Source: Lysobacteraceae bacterium CU05-9 (lineage in GTDB: Bacteria > Pseudomonadota > Gammaproteobacteria > Xanthomonadales > Xanthomonadaceae). Taken from it: a DNA stretch of 64,000 bases. The DNA lies in the NCBI GenBank assembly GCA_007556525.1, contig SWJS01000007.1:1-64000 (forward strand). The letters run 5' to 3'. Positions 26,301 to 34,757 of the stretch are shown piece after piece. Every line of letters begins with the position of its first letter. Position 1 is the stretch's first letter. Under the pieces are notes generated by a model. It did not search any database. It had not been told where the DNA came from and saw only the letters and a program-made list of their open reading frames with translations. The position numbers and the translations under genes are program-made.

Positions 26301-27066
26301 TCTTTATGCACTCGTTAGCATGTTTAACATATTCTTGGACGTTATCACATCCAATAAATTTCCGATCATTCTTTATCGCTGCAACTGCCGTTGTGCCTGT
26401 GCCCGCAAAGCAATCCAGCACAAGTTCACCCGGCCGAGTGCTTGCAAGGATCATTCGTTCTATCATCTCTAGTGGTTTTGGCGTCGGATGGACACCCTTT
26501 ACCAAACGCCCATTAACCTTATTTTGATGCCGGTGACTGCTGAAGTGCCAAACATCACCGCAAAGGCGCCCATTAGGATTTGGAAACCATCGCTTACCGT
26601 TCTTTAAAATGCCTTTATGAGCTGCGTGCTTGATTCTATCCGTAGATTCATACGGAACACGAACGTCATTTGCTGCAAAATAAGGTTTGTTGGATTTGGA
26701 AAAATAGAGAATTGTTTCCTGCTGAGGCACAAACCTCTTCGTCCCGCCGGCGAACCCGTCTCGTTTATCCCATGTGAGCCAGTTTCTATAGTGGAGGCCT
26801 TTGTTGATTAGGAAGTTGGCAATGAATGCTGAGTTCAAGGGCGTGTTGAATACGTAAAGCGACCCGTCCGGCTTGAGGGTCCTAATGACCTCTTGAAGCC
26901 AAGAAAAAGTGAAATCCAGAAACGCCTCTTGAGACTCAAATGTATCCCAATCTCCTTTCCCAAGATTATATGGAGGATCTATCAGGGCCAAATCTACCGT
27001 CCCGTCCTCAACTTTTGACAGAAAACTGAAACAGTCGCTTCGAACGACTCTATCAACCTTAATCAT
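26287..27066 (-). CDS. N6-adenine DNA methyltransferase, M1.MboII-like
   Basis: A 259-residue beta-class methyltransferase: catalytic motif IV IDPPYNLGKGDWD near residue 30, and motif I DCFAGTGTTAVAA near the C-terminus, binding S-adenosylmethionine. Long stretches agree with what I remember of M1.MboII (structure 1G60): NTPLNSAF, WDKRDG, VRVPYESTDRIKHA, GILKNGKRWFPNPNGRLC. M1.MboII methylates the last adenine of GAAGA. It overlaps the first methyltransferase gene by eight bases. Confidence 0.88.
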   Translation of the reverse strand: MIKVDRVVRSDCFSFLSKVEDGTVDLALIDPPYNLGKGDWDTFESQEAFLDFTFSWLQEVIRTLKPDGSLYVFNTPLNSAFIANFLINKGLHYRNWLTWDKRDGFAGGTKRFVPQQETILYFSKSNKPYFAANDVRVPYESTDRIKHAAHKGILKNGKRWFPNPNGRLCGDVWHFSSHRHQNKVNGRLVKGVHPTPKPLEMIERMILASTRPGELVLDCFAGTGTTAVAAIKNDRKFIGCDNVQEYVKHANECIKNVAK

Positions 27067-27979
27067 GAGCTACTGATATTTTTTTTTGGATAATATCTCG
27101 GTAGTGATCTGAAATCTCATAACCGACGTACCGACGATTCAATCGGACTGCTTCACTCAGTGTCGTGCCTGAACCCGTAAATGGATCCAGCACCACATCA
27201 CCGACGAAACTGAACATTTTTATGAAGCGACTGGCAATCTCTGCTGGCATCAATGCGGAGTGGGTTCCGTAAGCGGGGTCCTTCTTATTCGGAATAGGTA
27301 AACGCCAAATTTGTTTCGTAAATTCCACCCATTCGGCGCGGGACAATTTACTTGAGTCCTTTATTTCTTGCGAACGTTGGGATGGCTTTCCACCTTTCAC
27401 ATAAACTGTCATGAATTCCAACGTATTCTGAGCATACAAATTACCTGGAGACGGATAACTTCCAAACATGAGTTTCTTGCTCGAGTTAGTTCGCTCCCAG
27501 ATATAAACATCAAGTAGAAACGTGTTACTCAAATTGGAAATAATGCTGCTTTGAATATCAGAGTTGATATCAAAGATATGACGAGTGTGATGCGTATTCA
27601 TTTGCTTTTTCAGGATCGGCATCAGCGGGACGTTTATTACTAGCTTCCCGTTTGGGACCAAAACTCGCTCGCATTCCCGCCAAACTTCCAGCATCGAACA
27701 AATGTACTCTTCGTATTCTGGAATGTCTCCAATCTGGCCTTTTTTCCGATCGGCATTTTGCACACTCTGCTTACCATCCAACGAGTAATCTTTGATGTTG
27801 AAGTATGGTGGACTCGTGATAACAAGCTGCACAGAGTTGTCCGGAATCTCCTTCATCGAGCGGGAATCTTTGAAATAGACCGAATCAAATGGTGAGGGAC
27901 ATTTGCTCAAAACGATATCCAGGGAATTTAGAAAATTGAGTATCGAAATCGACGTACTTGGCGTTTCCGAAGCTTCCAA
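27059..27979 (-). CDS. DNA methyltransferase, M2.MboII-like (probably N4-cytosine)
   Basis: A 306-residue beta-class methyltransferase with motif IV VITSPPYFNIKDYS (residues ~53-66) and motif I VVLDPFTGSGTTLSEA near residue 265. The SPPY form is typical of N4-cytosine enzymes; M2.MboII modifies a cytosine in the complementary TCTTC strand. A second enzyme is needed because the recognition site is asymmetric. The start is uncertain: the frame begins at a TTG with no clear ribosome site. It is the first gene of the three-gene locus. Confidence 0.83.
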   Translation of the reverse strand: MEASETPSTSISILNFLNSLDIVLSKCPSPFDSVYFKDSRSMKEIPDNSVQLVITSPPYFNIKDYSLDGKQSVQNADRKKGQIGDIPEYEEYICSMLEVWRECERVLVPNGKLVINVPLMPILKKQMNTHHTRHIFDINSDIQSSIISNLSNTFLLDVYIWERTNSSKKLMFGSYPSPGNLYAQNTLEFMTVYVKGGKPSQRSQEIKDSSKLSRAEWVEFTKQIWRLPIPNKKDPAYGTHSALMPAEIASRFIKMFSFVGDVVLDPFTGSGTTLSEAVRLNRRYVGYEISDHYRDIIQKKISVAHD

Positions 27980-28150
27980 ATCATATCGACTGGCTGTCGC
28001 AAAACATGAGAATTTCTATACATCCAAGATTATAGCGAGTTCAGCATCATATGGTTTTCAAAGAACAACCTCGTGTAGGTAGTCTATTGGTTCCAAATAA
28101 TACGTTTCCCAAACTGAAGCATCTATTCGTCCGAAATTTAGAACAATAAT

Positions 28151-28843
28151 TCAGTCGAAAATTGACTTGCACACAGCCTTCGCAGTGGCTTTCGCGGATC
28201 CGGGATTTTGGCCGGTGACGAGTCGACCGTCGACGACGACGTTGGATACGAATGGAAGGAATGCTTTGGAATACAGCGCACCGCGCTCGACCATCAAAGC
28301 TTCGACATCGTAGGGCACTAGCTTCGCGACGCCAGCAAGAATTTCTTCGCGCCATGAGAAGCCAGTGAGTTTGCGGCCGTGCACAAGCAGTGAGCCATCG
28401 GAGACTGCGACGTTGAGTAAGCCGCAGTAGCCGTGGCAAACGGAAGAGACGATGCCGCCTTGCTCCCAGATGGCGCGAGTGATCTCCTGCAAAACCGGCG
28501 CATCCGGAAAGTCATACATCACACCATGTCCGCCGGTGTAATAGATCGCGTCGAAGTCGGCGGGATCGATGCCAGATGGTGCGAGCGTGTTGCGGAGGAG
28601 CTCCATGCGTGTCGAGTCAGCCAGCCAGGCTCGGGCGGAGCGGTCGACGATGGGGAATTTGGTGGATTTTGGCTCGAGTGGGGAAAGGCCGCCTTGCGGA
28701 CTGACGATCGTTTGCCGGTAGCCGTGCGCCGCGAATTCATCATAGGCGTGGGAGAGTTCGCCGAGCCAAAGGCCGGTCGGGTGCGCGGGGTTGCCGTCGA
28801 AGTCGCCGACATTGGTGACGACGTGGAGGATGTGTTTAGTCAT
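28151..28843 (-). CDS. DJ-1/PfpI family protein, Hsp31-like
   Basis: A 230-residue type 1 glutamine amidotransferase-like protein. The nucleophile elbow SVCHGYCGLL holds Cys and His; the acidic residue lies in GLWLGEL near the start (E28 region) and YYTGGHGVMYDFP precedes the elbow. This is the Hsp31/HchA-type branch with chaperone, glyoxalase III or deglycase activity. It overlaps the upstream Fic gene by four bases, so both share a transcript and the control of the repeated operator region. Confidence 0.82.
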   Translation of the reverse strand: MTKHILHVVTNVGDFDGNPAHPTGLWLGELSHAYDEFAAHGYRQTIVSPQGGLSPLEPKSTKFPIVDRSARAWLADSTRMELLRNTLAPSGIDPADFDAIYYTGGHGVMYDFPDAPVLQEITRAIWEQGGIVSSVCHGYCGLLNVAVSDGSLLVHGRKLTGFSWREEILAGVAKLVPYDVEALMVERGALYSKAFLPFVSNVVVDGRLVTGQNPGSAKATAKAVCKSIFD

Positions 28844-29907
28844 GACCTCGACAATATCGCAAATAGCGCGTCGTTGACGTAAACGTTCGCGTTGCCGATC
28901 TTTCGTTTCGTCAAGTATCCGGCAGTTGAAAGCTCGTCAAGATACTTCGCGGCAGTGACGCGCGACACGCTCAGATCCTCTTGGATGAACTCGATCCGCG
29001 TATACGGGTGACGGAAAAGATTGTTGATCAGATCCTGACTGTAGAACTTGAACTCATTGCGAACCCGGTGCTTGAAGTCCAACATCAGATTCCGGATGTC
29101 CGTGATCGTTCGAATCGAATCCTCAGCCGTCGCTTCGACAATTTCAAGCATGTATTTCACCCAGTTTTCCCAGCGATCTTCATCGCGTGTGGATTGCAGG
29201 AGCCGGAAATAATCGCTTTTGGTCCTGACGATTCCACGGCTCAAATACAGCACTGGAATGTCGAGCAGCCCTTCCTTCACCAAGTACAGCACGTTCATGA
29301 TGCGCCCTGTGCGACCGTTGCCATCATAGAAAGGATGGATAGACTCGAATTGGTGATGCATGAGGGCCATTTTGACGAGTGGATCCGCATCGAAAATTTC
29401 ACCATCGTTGATGAATCTATCCAAATCGGTCAAAAGACTTGGCAGCAACTCCGGGCTGGGCGGGGTATACACAGTTGCGCCGGAATTGTTGCGAAGTATC
29501 GTTCCCGGCAGTTTGCGGATTCCCGCGTCAGATTCTTCCAAAACTGATTGAATCGCAACGACCTGGCTTGTCGTCAACAATCCGGTACGCCGAACTTCTG
29601 CAAATCCGGTATTGAGAGCTTGCGAATATCGGGCAACTTCCTTGGCCGCCGGACTGGCGTCAACGCTCGGCATCGACATTTCACGGTAGAGCTCGTCGTG
29701 CGTCGTGAAAATGTTTTCGATTTCCGAACTGTCCTTAGCTTCCCTCAAACCGAGTGTTTGGATCAAGATATTCGGATTGGGAACCGATGCGACCATGCCC
29801 TTGAGCTCAGCTAATGCGCGGTGCGCCTTGACTGCCTGCTTCATGATCACAGGTGTCTCAAAGCGCGCGGGATCCAATGTGGTCAGCGCGGGGATGTCGG
29901 TAGCCAT
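28840..29907 (-). CDS. Fic family protein with C-terminal winged helix
   Basis: A 355-residue Fic protein. The inhibitory helix motif (S/T)xxxE(G/N) is present as SSEIEN at residues 60-65 (Glu64), and the catalytic loop HPFYDGNGRTGR at 191-202 is intact. A winged-helix region follows at the C-terminus (EDLSVSRVTAAKYLDELSTA). Fic proteins transfer AMP to, or remove it from, target hydroxyl groups. The wing could bind the striking 71-bp operator repeats that begin 31 bases upstream, giving autoregulation; this is inference. Confidence 0.88.
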   Translation of the reverse strand: MATDIPALTTLDPARFETPVIMKQAVKAHRALAELKGMVASVPNPNILIQTLGLREAKDSSEIENIFTTHDELYREMSMPSVDASPAAKEVARYSQALNTGFAEVRRTGLLTTSQVVAIQSVLEESDAGIRKLPGTILRNNSGATVYTPPSPELLPSLLTDLDRFINDGEIFDADPLVKMALMHHQFESIHPFYDGNGRTGRIMNVLYLVKEGLLDIPVLYLSRGIVRTKSDYFRLLQSTRDEDRWENWVKYMLEIVEATAEDSIRTITDIRNLMLDFKHRVRNEFKFYSQDLINNLFRHPYTRIEFIQEDLSVSRVTAAKYLDELSTAGYLTKRKIGNANVYVNDALFAILSRS

Positions 29908-29937
29908 GGTTCGATTTCCCTTGATTTCTTCGGTTCG

Positions 29938-30110
29938 AATGTAAAGAAATGTGGAAATTCTTTACATAGCCTCGTTCTATGTAAAGATTTTATGCATAGT
30001 TTGACTCGTATGTAAAGAAAATTCGATTTTCTTTACATAGTCAGGATCTATGTAAAGATTCTTTCCATTGTTGTAGGGGTATGTAAAGGTTTTTGGTTTT
30101 TCTTTACATA
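29938..30110 (-). repeat. Tandem 71-bp operator array upstream of fic
   Basis: Two full units (29938-30008 and 30009-30079) and a partial third (30080-30110). Each begins with a 31-base palindrome with arms TATGTAAAG / CTTTACATA (29938-29968, 30009-30039, 30080-30110). Units 1 and 2 also hold a half-site TATGTAAAG at the same offset (29978-29986 and 30049-30057). Arms are conserved while spacers have diverged, which suggests selection for protein-binding sites. It fills the region between fic and the next gene. Confidence 0.8.
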
Positions 30111-30142
30111 CCTTACGAACTGACTCAAAGGCTATTCAAACC

Positions 30143-30544
30143 TCACAGGCGTCTACTTCCCGTCGCGACCGCGACGGTTGATACGCAAAAAACTAACCGT
30201 CGCCGCGAACGTTGCGACATTGCGTCAAGCGTCGATTCGGTCGCGCGCGTAAAAGTTGCGTCGTCCTCGTGAAGTATTTCAATATACGTTCCGCTAGCAT
30301 CTGCATCGACGGGCCGATAAGCACCGGAAACCTCAAAGTGACCGGGCGGTTGCAGCAACTTGAACTGAAGCTCTGAGTCTGGATCAGCCTCTATTTCGAT
30401 GACGCTCGAAGGCGTTGGAACATTCACCGATGTGCCGCCGATCTCAACGACTTTGGCCAGAACAAGTTGCGGACGCAGCGTGAGGAACATCGCAATCATC
30501 ACGATGCCGCCTACACGATTCCATAAACGCGAATGCCCCAACAT
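30143..30544 (-). CDS. Small exported protein, unknown, possibly broken C-terminus
   Basis: About 133 residues starting MLGHSRLWNRVGGIVMIAMF with a signal-like helix, preceded by GGGGAAAAGA. The middle (PSSVIEIEADPDSELQFKLL) looks like a soluble domain, but the last ~30 residues (SQRSRRRLVFCVSTVAVATG) are basic then hydrophobic and unlike the rest, which may signal a frameshift. Not recognised. Confidence 0.4.
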   Translation of the reverse strand: MLGHSRLWNRVGGIVMIAMFLTLRPQLVLAKVVEIGGTSVNVPTPSSVIEIEADPDSELQFKLLQPPGHFEVSGAYRPVDADASGTYIEILHEDDATFTRATESTLDAMSQRSRRRLVFCVSTVAVATGSRRL

Positions 30545-30610
30545 TCTTTTCCCCGAAAACAAAAAAACTACGGCAACTGGCAATTCACCTGGAACATGCG
30601 AGCGCCGCAG

Positions 30611-30640
30611 TTATCTCTTATCTCTTGTCTCTAGTCTCGA
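30611..30640 (-). repeat. Short degenerate array D (GAGATAA words)
   Basis: Read on the reverse strand: GAGACTAGAGACAAGAGATA then AGAGATAA, starting ten bases after the ychF stop codon. Quasi-periodic purine-rich 7-9-mers without an opposite arm. Same style and position as the GAGTTA arms of elements A-C and G, including the ACTAG word. Confidence 0.5.
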
Positions 30641-30648
30641 CCGTCAGG

Positions 30649-31743
30649 TCAGACATTAAAACGGAAGTGCAAAACATCACCCTCTTGCACCTTGTATTCC
30701 TTGCCTTCCAAACGCAGACGACCCGCTTCCTTCGCACCCTGCTCGCCACGGTACTTGATGAAGTCATCGTAGGCAGTGGTTTCGGCGCGGATAAAGCCTT
30801 TTTCGAAGTCCGTGTGAATTACCGCGGCCGCTTGAGGCGCCGTTGAACCTGCACGAACCGTCCAAGCGCGGACTTCTTTGACGCCGGCAGTGAAGTACGT
30901 TTGCAAACCGAGCAACTCATACGCCGCACGGATCAAACGATTCAAACCAGGCTCATCGAGACCCAACGACTCAAGGAACTCATCGCGCTCTTCATCGGAC
31001 AACTGCGACAACTCTTCTTCGATCGACGCGCACACCGGCACGACCGCCGAACCTTCTTCCGCAGCACGCGCACGCACCGCAGCGAGATGAACATTGTCAT
31101 CGCCGAAACCATCATCCGACACGTTCGCAACGTACATCACCGGCTTCATCGTCAGCAAAAACAAATCGCGCATCAACGCTTTCTGATCTTTGTCCAGCTT
31201 CGCCGCACGCGCAGGCTTACCTTCGTCGAGCACTGCACGCACAATCGCGAGCACTTCCAGACGCGCCTTTGCATCCTTATCGCCACCCTTAGCGGCGCGC
31301 TCGAAACGTGTGATTGCTTTTTCGACGGATTCCAAATCAGCCAAGGCCAACTCCGTATCAATCGTTTCGATGTCGCTGATCGGATCCACTTTGTTCGACA
31401 CGTGAATCACGTCGTCGTTGTCAAAGCAACGCACCACGTGACAGATCGCATCGACCTCACGGATGTGGCTCAGGAACTTATTGCCCAAACCTTCACCCGA
31501 CGCCGCACCGGCAACCAAGCCCGCAATGTCGACAAACTCAACAGCCGTCGGCACCACGCGCTCCGGCTTCACGATTTCAGAGAGCTCATTCAAACGCGGA
31601 TCCGGCACCGGCACGACACCGACGTTCGGCTCAATCGTACAAAACGGAAAATTCGCCGCAGCAATCCCCGCCTTCGTCAACGCATTGAACAACGTGGACT
31701 TACCCACATTCGGCAAGCCGACGATACCGCACTTAATACCCAT
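30649..31743 (-). CDS. ychF: Redox-regulated ATPase YchF
   Basis: A 364-residue Obg-family protein (OLA1/YchF) that prefers ATP over GTP. P-loop [16 protein letters not shown]3 [15 protein letters not shown] in place of the usual NKxD, and a C-terminal TGS domain ([20 protein letters not shown]). It binds ribosomes and takes part in stress and translation control. I start at ATG 31743 rather than an earlier in-frame codon because the conserved part begins MGIKCGIVG. The start is preceded by a degenerate array and a terminator-like hairpin after pth. Confidence 0.93.
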   Translation of the reverse strand: MGIKCGIVGLPNVGKSTLFNALTKAGIAAANFPFCTIEPNVGVVPVPDPRLNELSEIVKPERVVPTAVEFVDIAGLVAGAASGEGLGNKFLSHIREVDAICHVVRCFDNDDVIHVSNKVDPISDIETIDTELALADLESVEKAITRFERAAKGGDKDAKARLEVLAIVRAVLDEGKPARAAKLDKDQKALMRDLFLLTMKPVMYVANVSDDGFGDDNVHLAAVRARAAEEGSAVVPVCASIEEELSQLSDEERDEFLESLGLDEPGLNRLIRAAYELLGLQTYFTAGVKEVRAWTVRAGSTAPQAAAVIHTDFEKGFIRAETTAYDDFIKYRGEQGAKEAGRLRLEGKEYKVQEGDVLHFRFNV

Positions 31744-31747
31744 GATT

Positions 31748-31782
31748 GGAAATCCTAAATCTGAAATCAAAAATCAAAAAAT
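31748..31782 (-). repeat. Short degenerate array E (GATTTTT words)
   Basis: Read on the reverse strand GATTTTTTGATTTTTGATTT followed by CAGATTTAGGATTTC: a run of GATTT(T)n words between pth and ychF, ending about five bases before the ychF ATG. AGGA within the array may serve as ribosome site for ychF. Confidence 0.5.
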
Positions 31783-31798
31783 CGCGGCACGCTCCGCG
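31775..31798 (-). terminator. Terminator-like hairpin after pth
   Basis: On the reverse strand CGCGG-AGCGTG-CCGCG is followed by ATTTTTT, the first words of array E. A 5-bp stem is short, so readthrough into ychF is likely. Confidence 0.45.
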
Positions 31799-31811
31799 TA
31801 GCTCTTACCTT

Positions 31812-32393
31812 TTACCGAGGCGTATGCAACCGCGTCATCGCATCCATCACGTTACCGGCAACGACTAAGTCCATCACGTCCGCAGCGGAGATGATTGCGT
31901 CGAGAATTTTGTCAGTGTCGCCCGCATTAGGCTTCGACAAAACATACCCCACCACGCGATCCTTATGACCCGGATGGCCAATGCCAACACGCAAACGATG
32001 AAACTTCGTATCGCCACCAAAAACACGGATGATGTCGCGCAAACCATTTTGGCCACCATGACCACCATCGAACTTCAATCGCGCAACGCCCGGGTCGAGA
32101 TCCAACTCGTCGTGCACAACCAAAGTTTCATTCAATGGAATTTTGTAAAACTGCGCTACCGCCCGAACGCCCTTGCCGCTCTCATTCATGAAAGTCGACG
32201 GCTTGAACAGCAGCACTTTCTCGCCGGCAATCACAACGGACGCCACCGAGCCAAATAATTTGCCTTCCGCTTTCCATGCAGCGCCGTGCTGCATTGCGAG
32301 GGCATCAATAAACCAAAACCCAGCATTGTGCCGGGTTTGGAGGTAGTCGGGCCCGGGGTTGCCGAGCCCAACAATGAGGCGTACGCCAGCGAT
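31812..32393 (-). CDS. pth: Peptidyl-tRNA hydrolase, apparent ATC start codon
   Basis: Hydrolyses peptidyl-tRNA released from stalled ribosomes. The complete enzyme needs codons upstream of the first in-frame ATG (32294): these encode VRLIVGLGNPGPDYLQTRHN, holding the catalytic Asn and His of the family (N10 and H20 in E. coli). Between the preceding in-frame stop and this segment there is no ATG, GTG or TTG. ATC at 32393 gives MAGVRLIVGLGNPG, the usual N-terminus and a 193-residue length; ATC at 32399 or ATT at 32375 are alternatives. GGCGAG just upstream, inside the rplY end, may be the ribosome site. Other motifs: FMNESGKGV and GGHGGQNGLRDI. Confidence 0.88.
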   Translation of the reverse strand: MAGVRLIVGLGNPGPDYLQTRHNAGFWFIDALAMQHGAAWKAEGKLFGSVASVVIAGEKVLLFKPSTFMNESGKGVRAVAQFYKIPLNETLVVHDELDLDPGVARLKFDGGHGGQNGLRDIIRVFGGDTKFHRLRVGIGHPGHKDRVVGYVLSKPNAGDTDKILDAIISAADVMDLVVAGNVMDAMTRLHTPR

Positions 32394-32398
32394 GACGA

Positions 32399-33076
32399 TT
32401 ACTCGCCGTCGGTCGCGTCAGCGCCTTCAGCAGCTGCGTCGTCAGCAGGTGCTGCTTCACCTTCTGCAGCGGCTTCTTCGCCTTCTGCAGGTTCTTCAGC
32501 TTCAACCTTGACGTGCTTCGCGATTGCGATGGCTGGATCGTTCTCTTCCGACAATTCCGGAATTTCGACGCCCTTCGGCAACTTGATCGCGCTCAAACGG
32601 ATGACGTCACCCAGTTGCAGATCGCTCAAGTCGATTTCCAGCGCTTCCGGCAGATCGCCTGGCAAGCAGGTCACGACGACTTCGTTCAATTCCTTGGTCA
32701 CTGCAACTTCGGAATCCTTACCGGCCGGCGACTCTTCAACGTTCAGCAGGGTAATTGGCACTGCGAACTTGATCGGCTGGTTAGCCGACACGCGTTGGAA
32801 ATCCAAATGCATGATGATTTGCTTGAACGGGTGACGTTGCATATCGCGCAACAGCACTTGTTCCTTCTTACCGTCAACATCCAACGTCAAAATCGACGAA
32901 TAAAACCAATCATTCATCTGTGCCAACCACGTTGGCTCCTGATCGAGTTCGATGTTCAACGGAGCGGACTTGCCGCCATAAACGATTGCCGGAATCTTGC
33001 CCGCATGACGAAGGCGGCGGCTCGCACCCTTCCCTTCAACGTTGCGCGCAGATGCCTTGATGATGTGCTCAGACAT
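32399..33076 (-). CDS. rplY: 50S ribosomal protein bL25 (Ctc form)
   Basis: A 225-residue long form: N-terminal L25 domain that binds 5S rRNA (SEHIIKASARNVEGKGASRR) and C-terminal TL5/Ctc domain (VAVTKELNEVVVTCLPGDLP), ending in an Ala/Glu-rich tail (~residues 180-225). Sits between prs and pth, the usual order. Its stop codon overlaps the start region of pth, suggesting translational coupling. Confidence 0.93.
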   Translation of the reverse strand: MSEHIIKASARNVEGKGASRRLRHAGKIPAIVYGGKSAPLNIELDQEPTWLAQMNDWFYSSILTLDVDGKKEQVLLRDMQRHPFKQIIMHLDFQRVSANQPIKFAVPITLLNVEESPAGKDSEVAVTKELNEVVVTCLPGDLPEALEIDLSDLQLGDVIRLSAIKLPKGVEIPELSEENDPAIAIAKHVKVEAEEPAEGEEAAAEGEAAPADDAAAEGADATDGE

Positions 33077-33278
33077 TGCTTAATTCTCATATAAATTTGT
33101 GTCAAAAAAGGCACCGCCGCGACCAGCTGCACCCGCTAATTCCCGACTTCTCGGGTCGCATATTATCCCACAAAATCCCCGCCCCCTCAAGCACTTACCC
33201 CACTCCCGCCATCCGTCGCCCCGCCCCCACCACCCATCACTCGGATGCTCGACAAACCTACCAGCTCTCCCCAGCAGC

Positions 33279-33313
33279 GGAAACAATTGTTTCCAGTGGT
33301 TACAAATGTTTCC
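33279..33313. promoter_or_regulatory. Two tandem palindromic operators before the ParD-like gene
   Basis: GGAAACAATTGTTTCC at 33279-33294 is a perfect 16-bp palindrome; GGTTACAAATGTTTCC at 33298-33313 matches it at 13 of 16 positions. Start-to-start spacing is 19 bases, so two dimers could bind side by side. They lie 25 bases upstream of the ParD-like start. The rest of the 33077-33278 gap shows only C-rich sequence. Confidence 0.6.
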
Positions 33314-33337
33314 GCATCAATTCAGGAGAACACGTTC

Positions 33338-33778
33338 ATGACTCGGAAAACTCGTTTGATTCGCATCTCGAAGTGCCTCGCAGACCAAGGCGAGGCAACT
33401 GGATCAGCCTTCGGGCGGAGGATGTCGGCGCAGGTGGAGTATTGGGCGTGGATCGGCAAGGCGTATACGGAGGGGACCGGAATTGCGATTCCGCCGCCGC
33501 GGGAGCCACCGCCCAGCACGCCGGTGGCGGAGCCGTTGCCGGACAGCCCGCCGAAGCCGGTACCGACCGCGCTCGAGACGAGCGACGCACTGCTGGCGAT
33601 GCTCAAGAAGTGGACGGAGCGGGCGTTTTCGACGGAGCCGAGACCGTCAGAAAGCGAGAGTGAACGGCTTTTTCAGCTGATTGCCGAGGGCGAAGACGTA
33701 GCGATGCGCATCAACGTGCACAGTCTGAAGTCCATCGATGATGCGCGACGGTTCGTCGCGACGCATCAGTCGACGTAG
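33338..33778 (+). CDS. ParD-like antitoxin-type protein
   Basis: About 146 residues. The start [20 protein letters not shown] followed by [17 protein letters not shown] matches the ParD-like antitoxin family (ribbon-helix-helix type, domain around residues 5-50), then a Pro-rich linker (residues ~55-80) and a helical tail. AGGAG precedes the ATG. No ParE-like toxin lies next to it, so it may be an orphan regulator. Two palindromes upstream suggest autoregulation. It overlaps prs tail-to-tail by 13 bases. Confidence 0.65.
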   Translation: MTRKTRLIRISKCLADQGEATGSAFGRRMSAQVEYWAWIGKAYTEGTGIAIPPPREPPPSTPVAEPLPDSPPKPVPTALETSDALLAMLKKWTERAFSTEPRPSESESERLFQLIAEGEDVAMRINVHSLKSIDDARRFVATHQST

Positions 33779-34725
33779 AGAGAGGAGACCGATTCCCCGT
33801 AGGCGACGCGGCGGATGGTTTCGGCGAGGAGTTCGGCGACGGAGAGCTGACGGATTTTGGGGCAGGCTTTGGCGGCGTCCGAGAGCTCGATCGTGTTCGT
33901 GACGACTAACTCATCGAGTTCCGAGTTGTTCAAGTTGTCCAGCGCGGCGCCCGACAACACCGGGTGCGTACAGTAGGCGACGACTTTCAACGCACCGTTT
34001 TCTTTCAAAGCCTTAGCGGCGGCGCACAACGTACCGGCCGTGTCGACGATGTCGTCGACGAGGACGCAGTTTTTGCCGGAGACATCACCGATGATGTTCA
34101 TCACCGTGGCGACGTTGGCCTTCGGGCGGCGCTTGTCGATGATGGCGAGATCCGCATCGTCGAGGCGCTTGGCGATGGCGCGAGCGCGCACCACACCGCC
34201 GACGTCCGGGGAGACGACGATCAGATTTTCGGTACCGAAAGAACGCCAGATGTCCGCGAGCAAAACAGGCGACGCGTAAACATTATCGACCGGGACATCG
34301 AAGAAGCCCTGGATTTGGTCAGCGTGCAAATCGACCGTCAAAACACGGTCCGTGTCCACGCCCGTGAACATGCGCGCGGTGACTTTCGCGGTGATTGGCA
34401 CACGGGAAGAGCGCGGACGGCGATCCTGGCGCGCGTAGCCGAAGTACGGCACGACTGCGGTGACCGACGCAGCGGAAGCACGCTTCAACGCATCGATCAA
34501 TACGAGTAATTCAACGAGATTTTCTGCAGAGGGCGCGTTCGTTGGCTGGATCACGAAGACCTCTTGCCGGCGCACATTTTCCTGAATTTCGACCTGGACC
34601 TCGCCGTCCGAGAAACGTCCTACGAAGGCCTTGCCAAGAGAGATGCCGAGTTCGGCGCAGACTTCTTGGGCGAGAGGGAGGTTGGCATTGCCGCTAAAGA
34701 CGACGATATTACGGTCGTTTTGCAC
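33766..34725 (-). CDS. prs: Ribose-phosphate pyrophosphokinase
   Basis: A 319-residue enzyme making PRPP from ribose 5-phosphate and ATP, for nucleotide, His and Trp synthesis. Motifs: [27 protein letters not shown] (catalytic flexible loop follows), [12 protein letters not shown] and the PRPP-binding [16 protein letters not shown] start, preceded by GGAG. Directly downstream of tRNA-Gln in the lolB-ispE-tRNA-prs series. Length is typical. Confidence 0.95.
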   Translation of the reverse strand: MQNDRNIVVFSGNANLPLAQEVCAELGISLGKAFVGRFSDGEVQVEIQENVRRQEVFVIQPTNAPSAENLVELLVLIDALKRASAASVTAVVPYFGYARQDRRPRSSRVPITAKVTARMFTGVDTDRVLTVDLHADQIQGFFDVPVDNVYASPVLLADIWRSFGTENLIVVSPDVGGVVRARAIAKRLDDADLAIIDKRRPKANVATVMNIIGDVSGKNCVLVDDIVDTAGTLCAAAKALKENGALKVVAYCTHPVLSGAALDNLNNSELDELVVTNTIELSDAAKACPKIRQLSVAELLAETIRRVAYGESVSSLYVD

Positions 34726-34757
34726 GCAGAGACTCCAGGGTCGGATCGGAAGAAGAA

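Noticed and set aside
29938-30110. Possible CRISPR-like array upstream of fic
   Set aside because: Only two and a half 71-base units, spacers are diverged copies of each other, and no cas genes are present; operator array fits better.
30901-31758. Long plus-strand reading frame across ychF
   Set aside because: Antisense to a clearly conserved gene, biased to His/Arg/Gln as expected of a shadow frame.
32286-32834. 182-residue plus-strand frame across pth and rplY
   Set aside because: Ser/Ala-rich shadow of the rplY Ala/Glu tail on the opposite strand.
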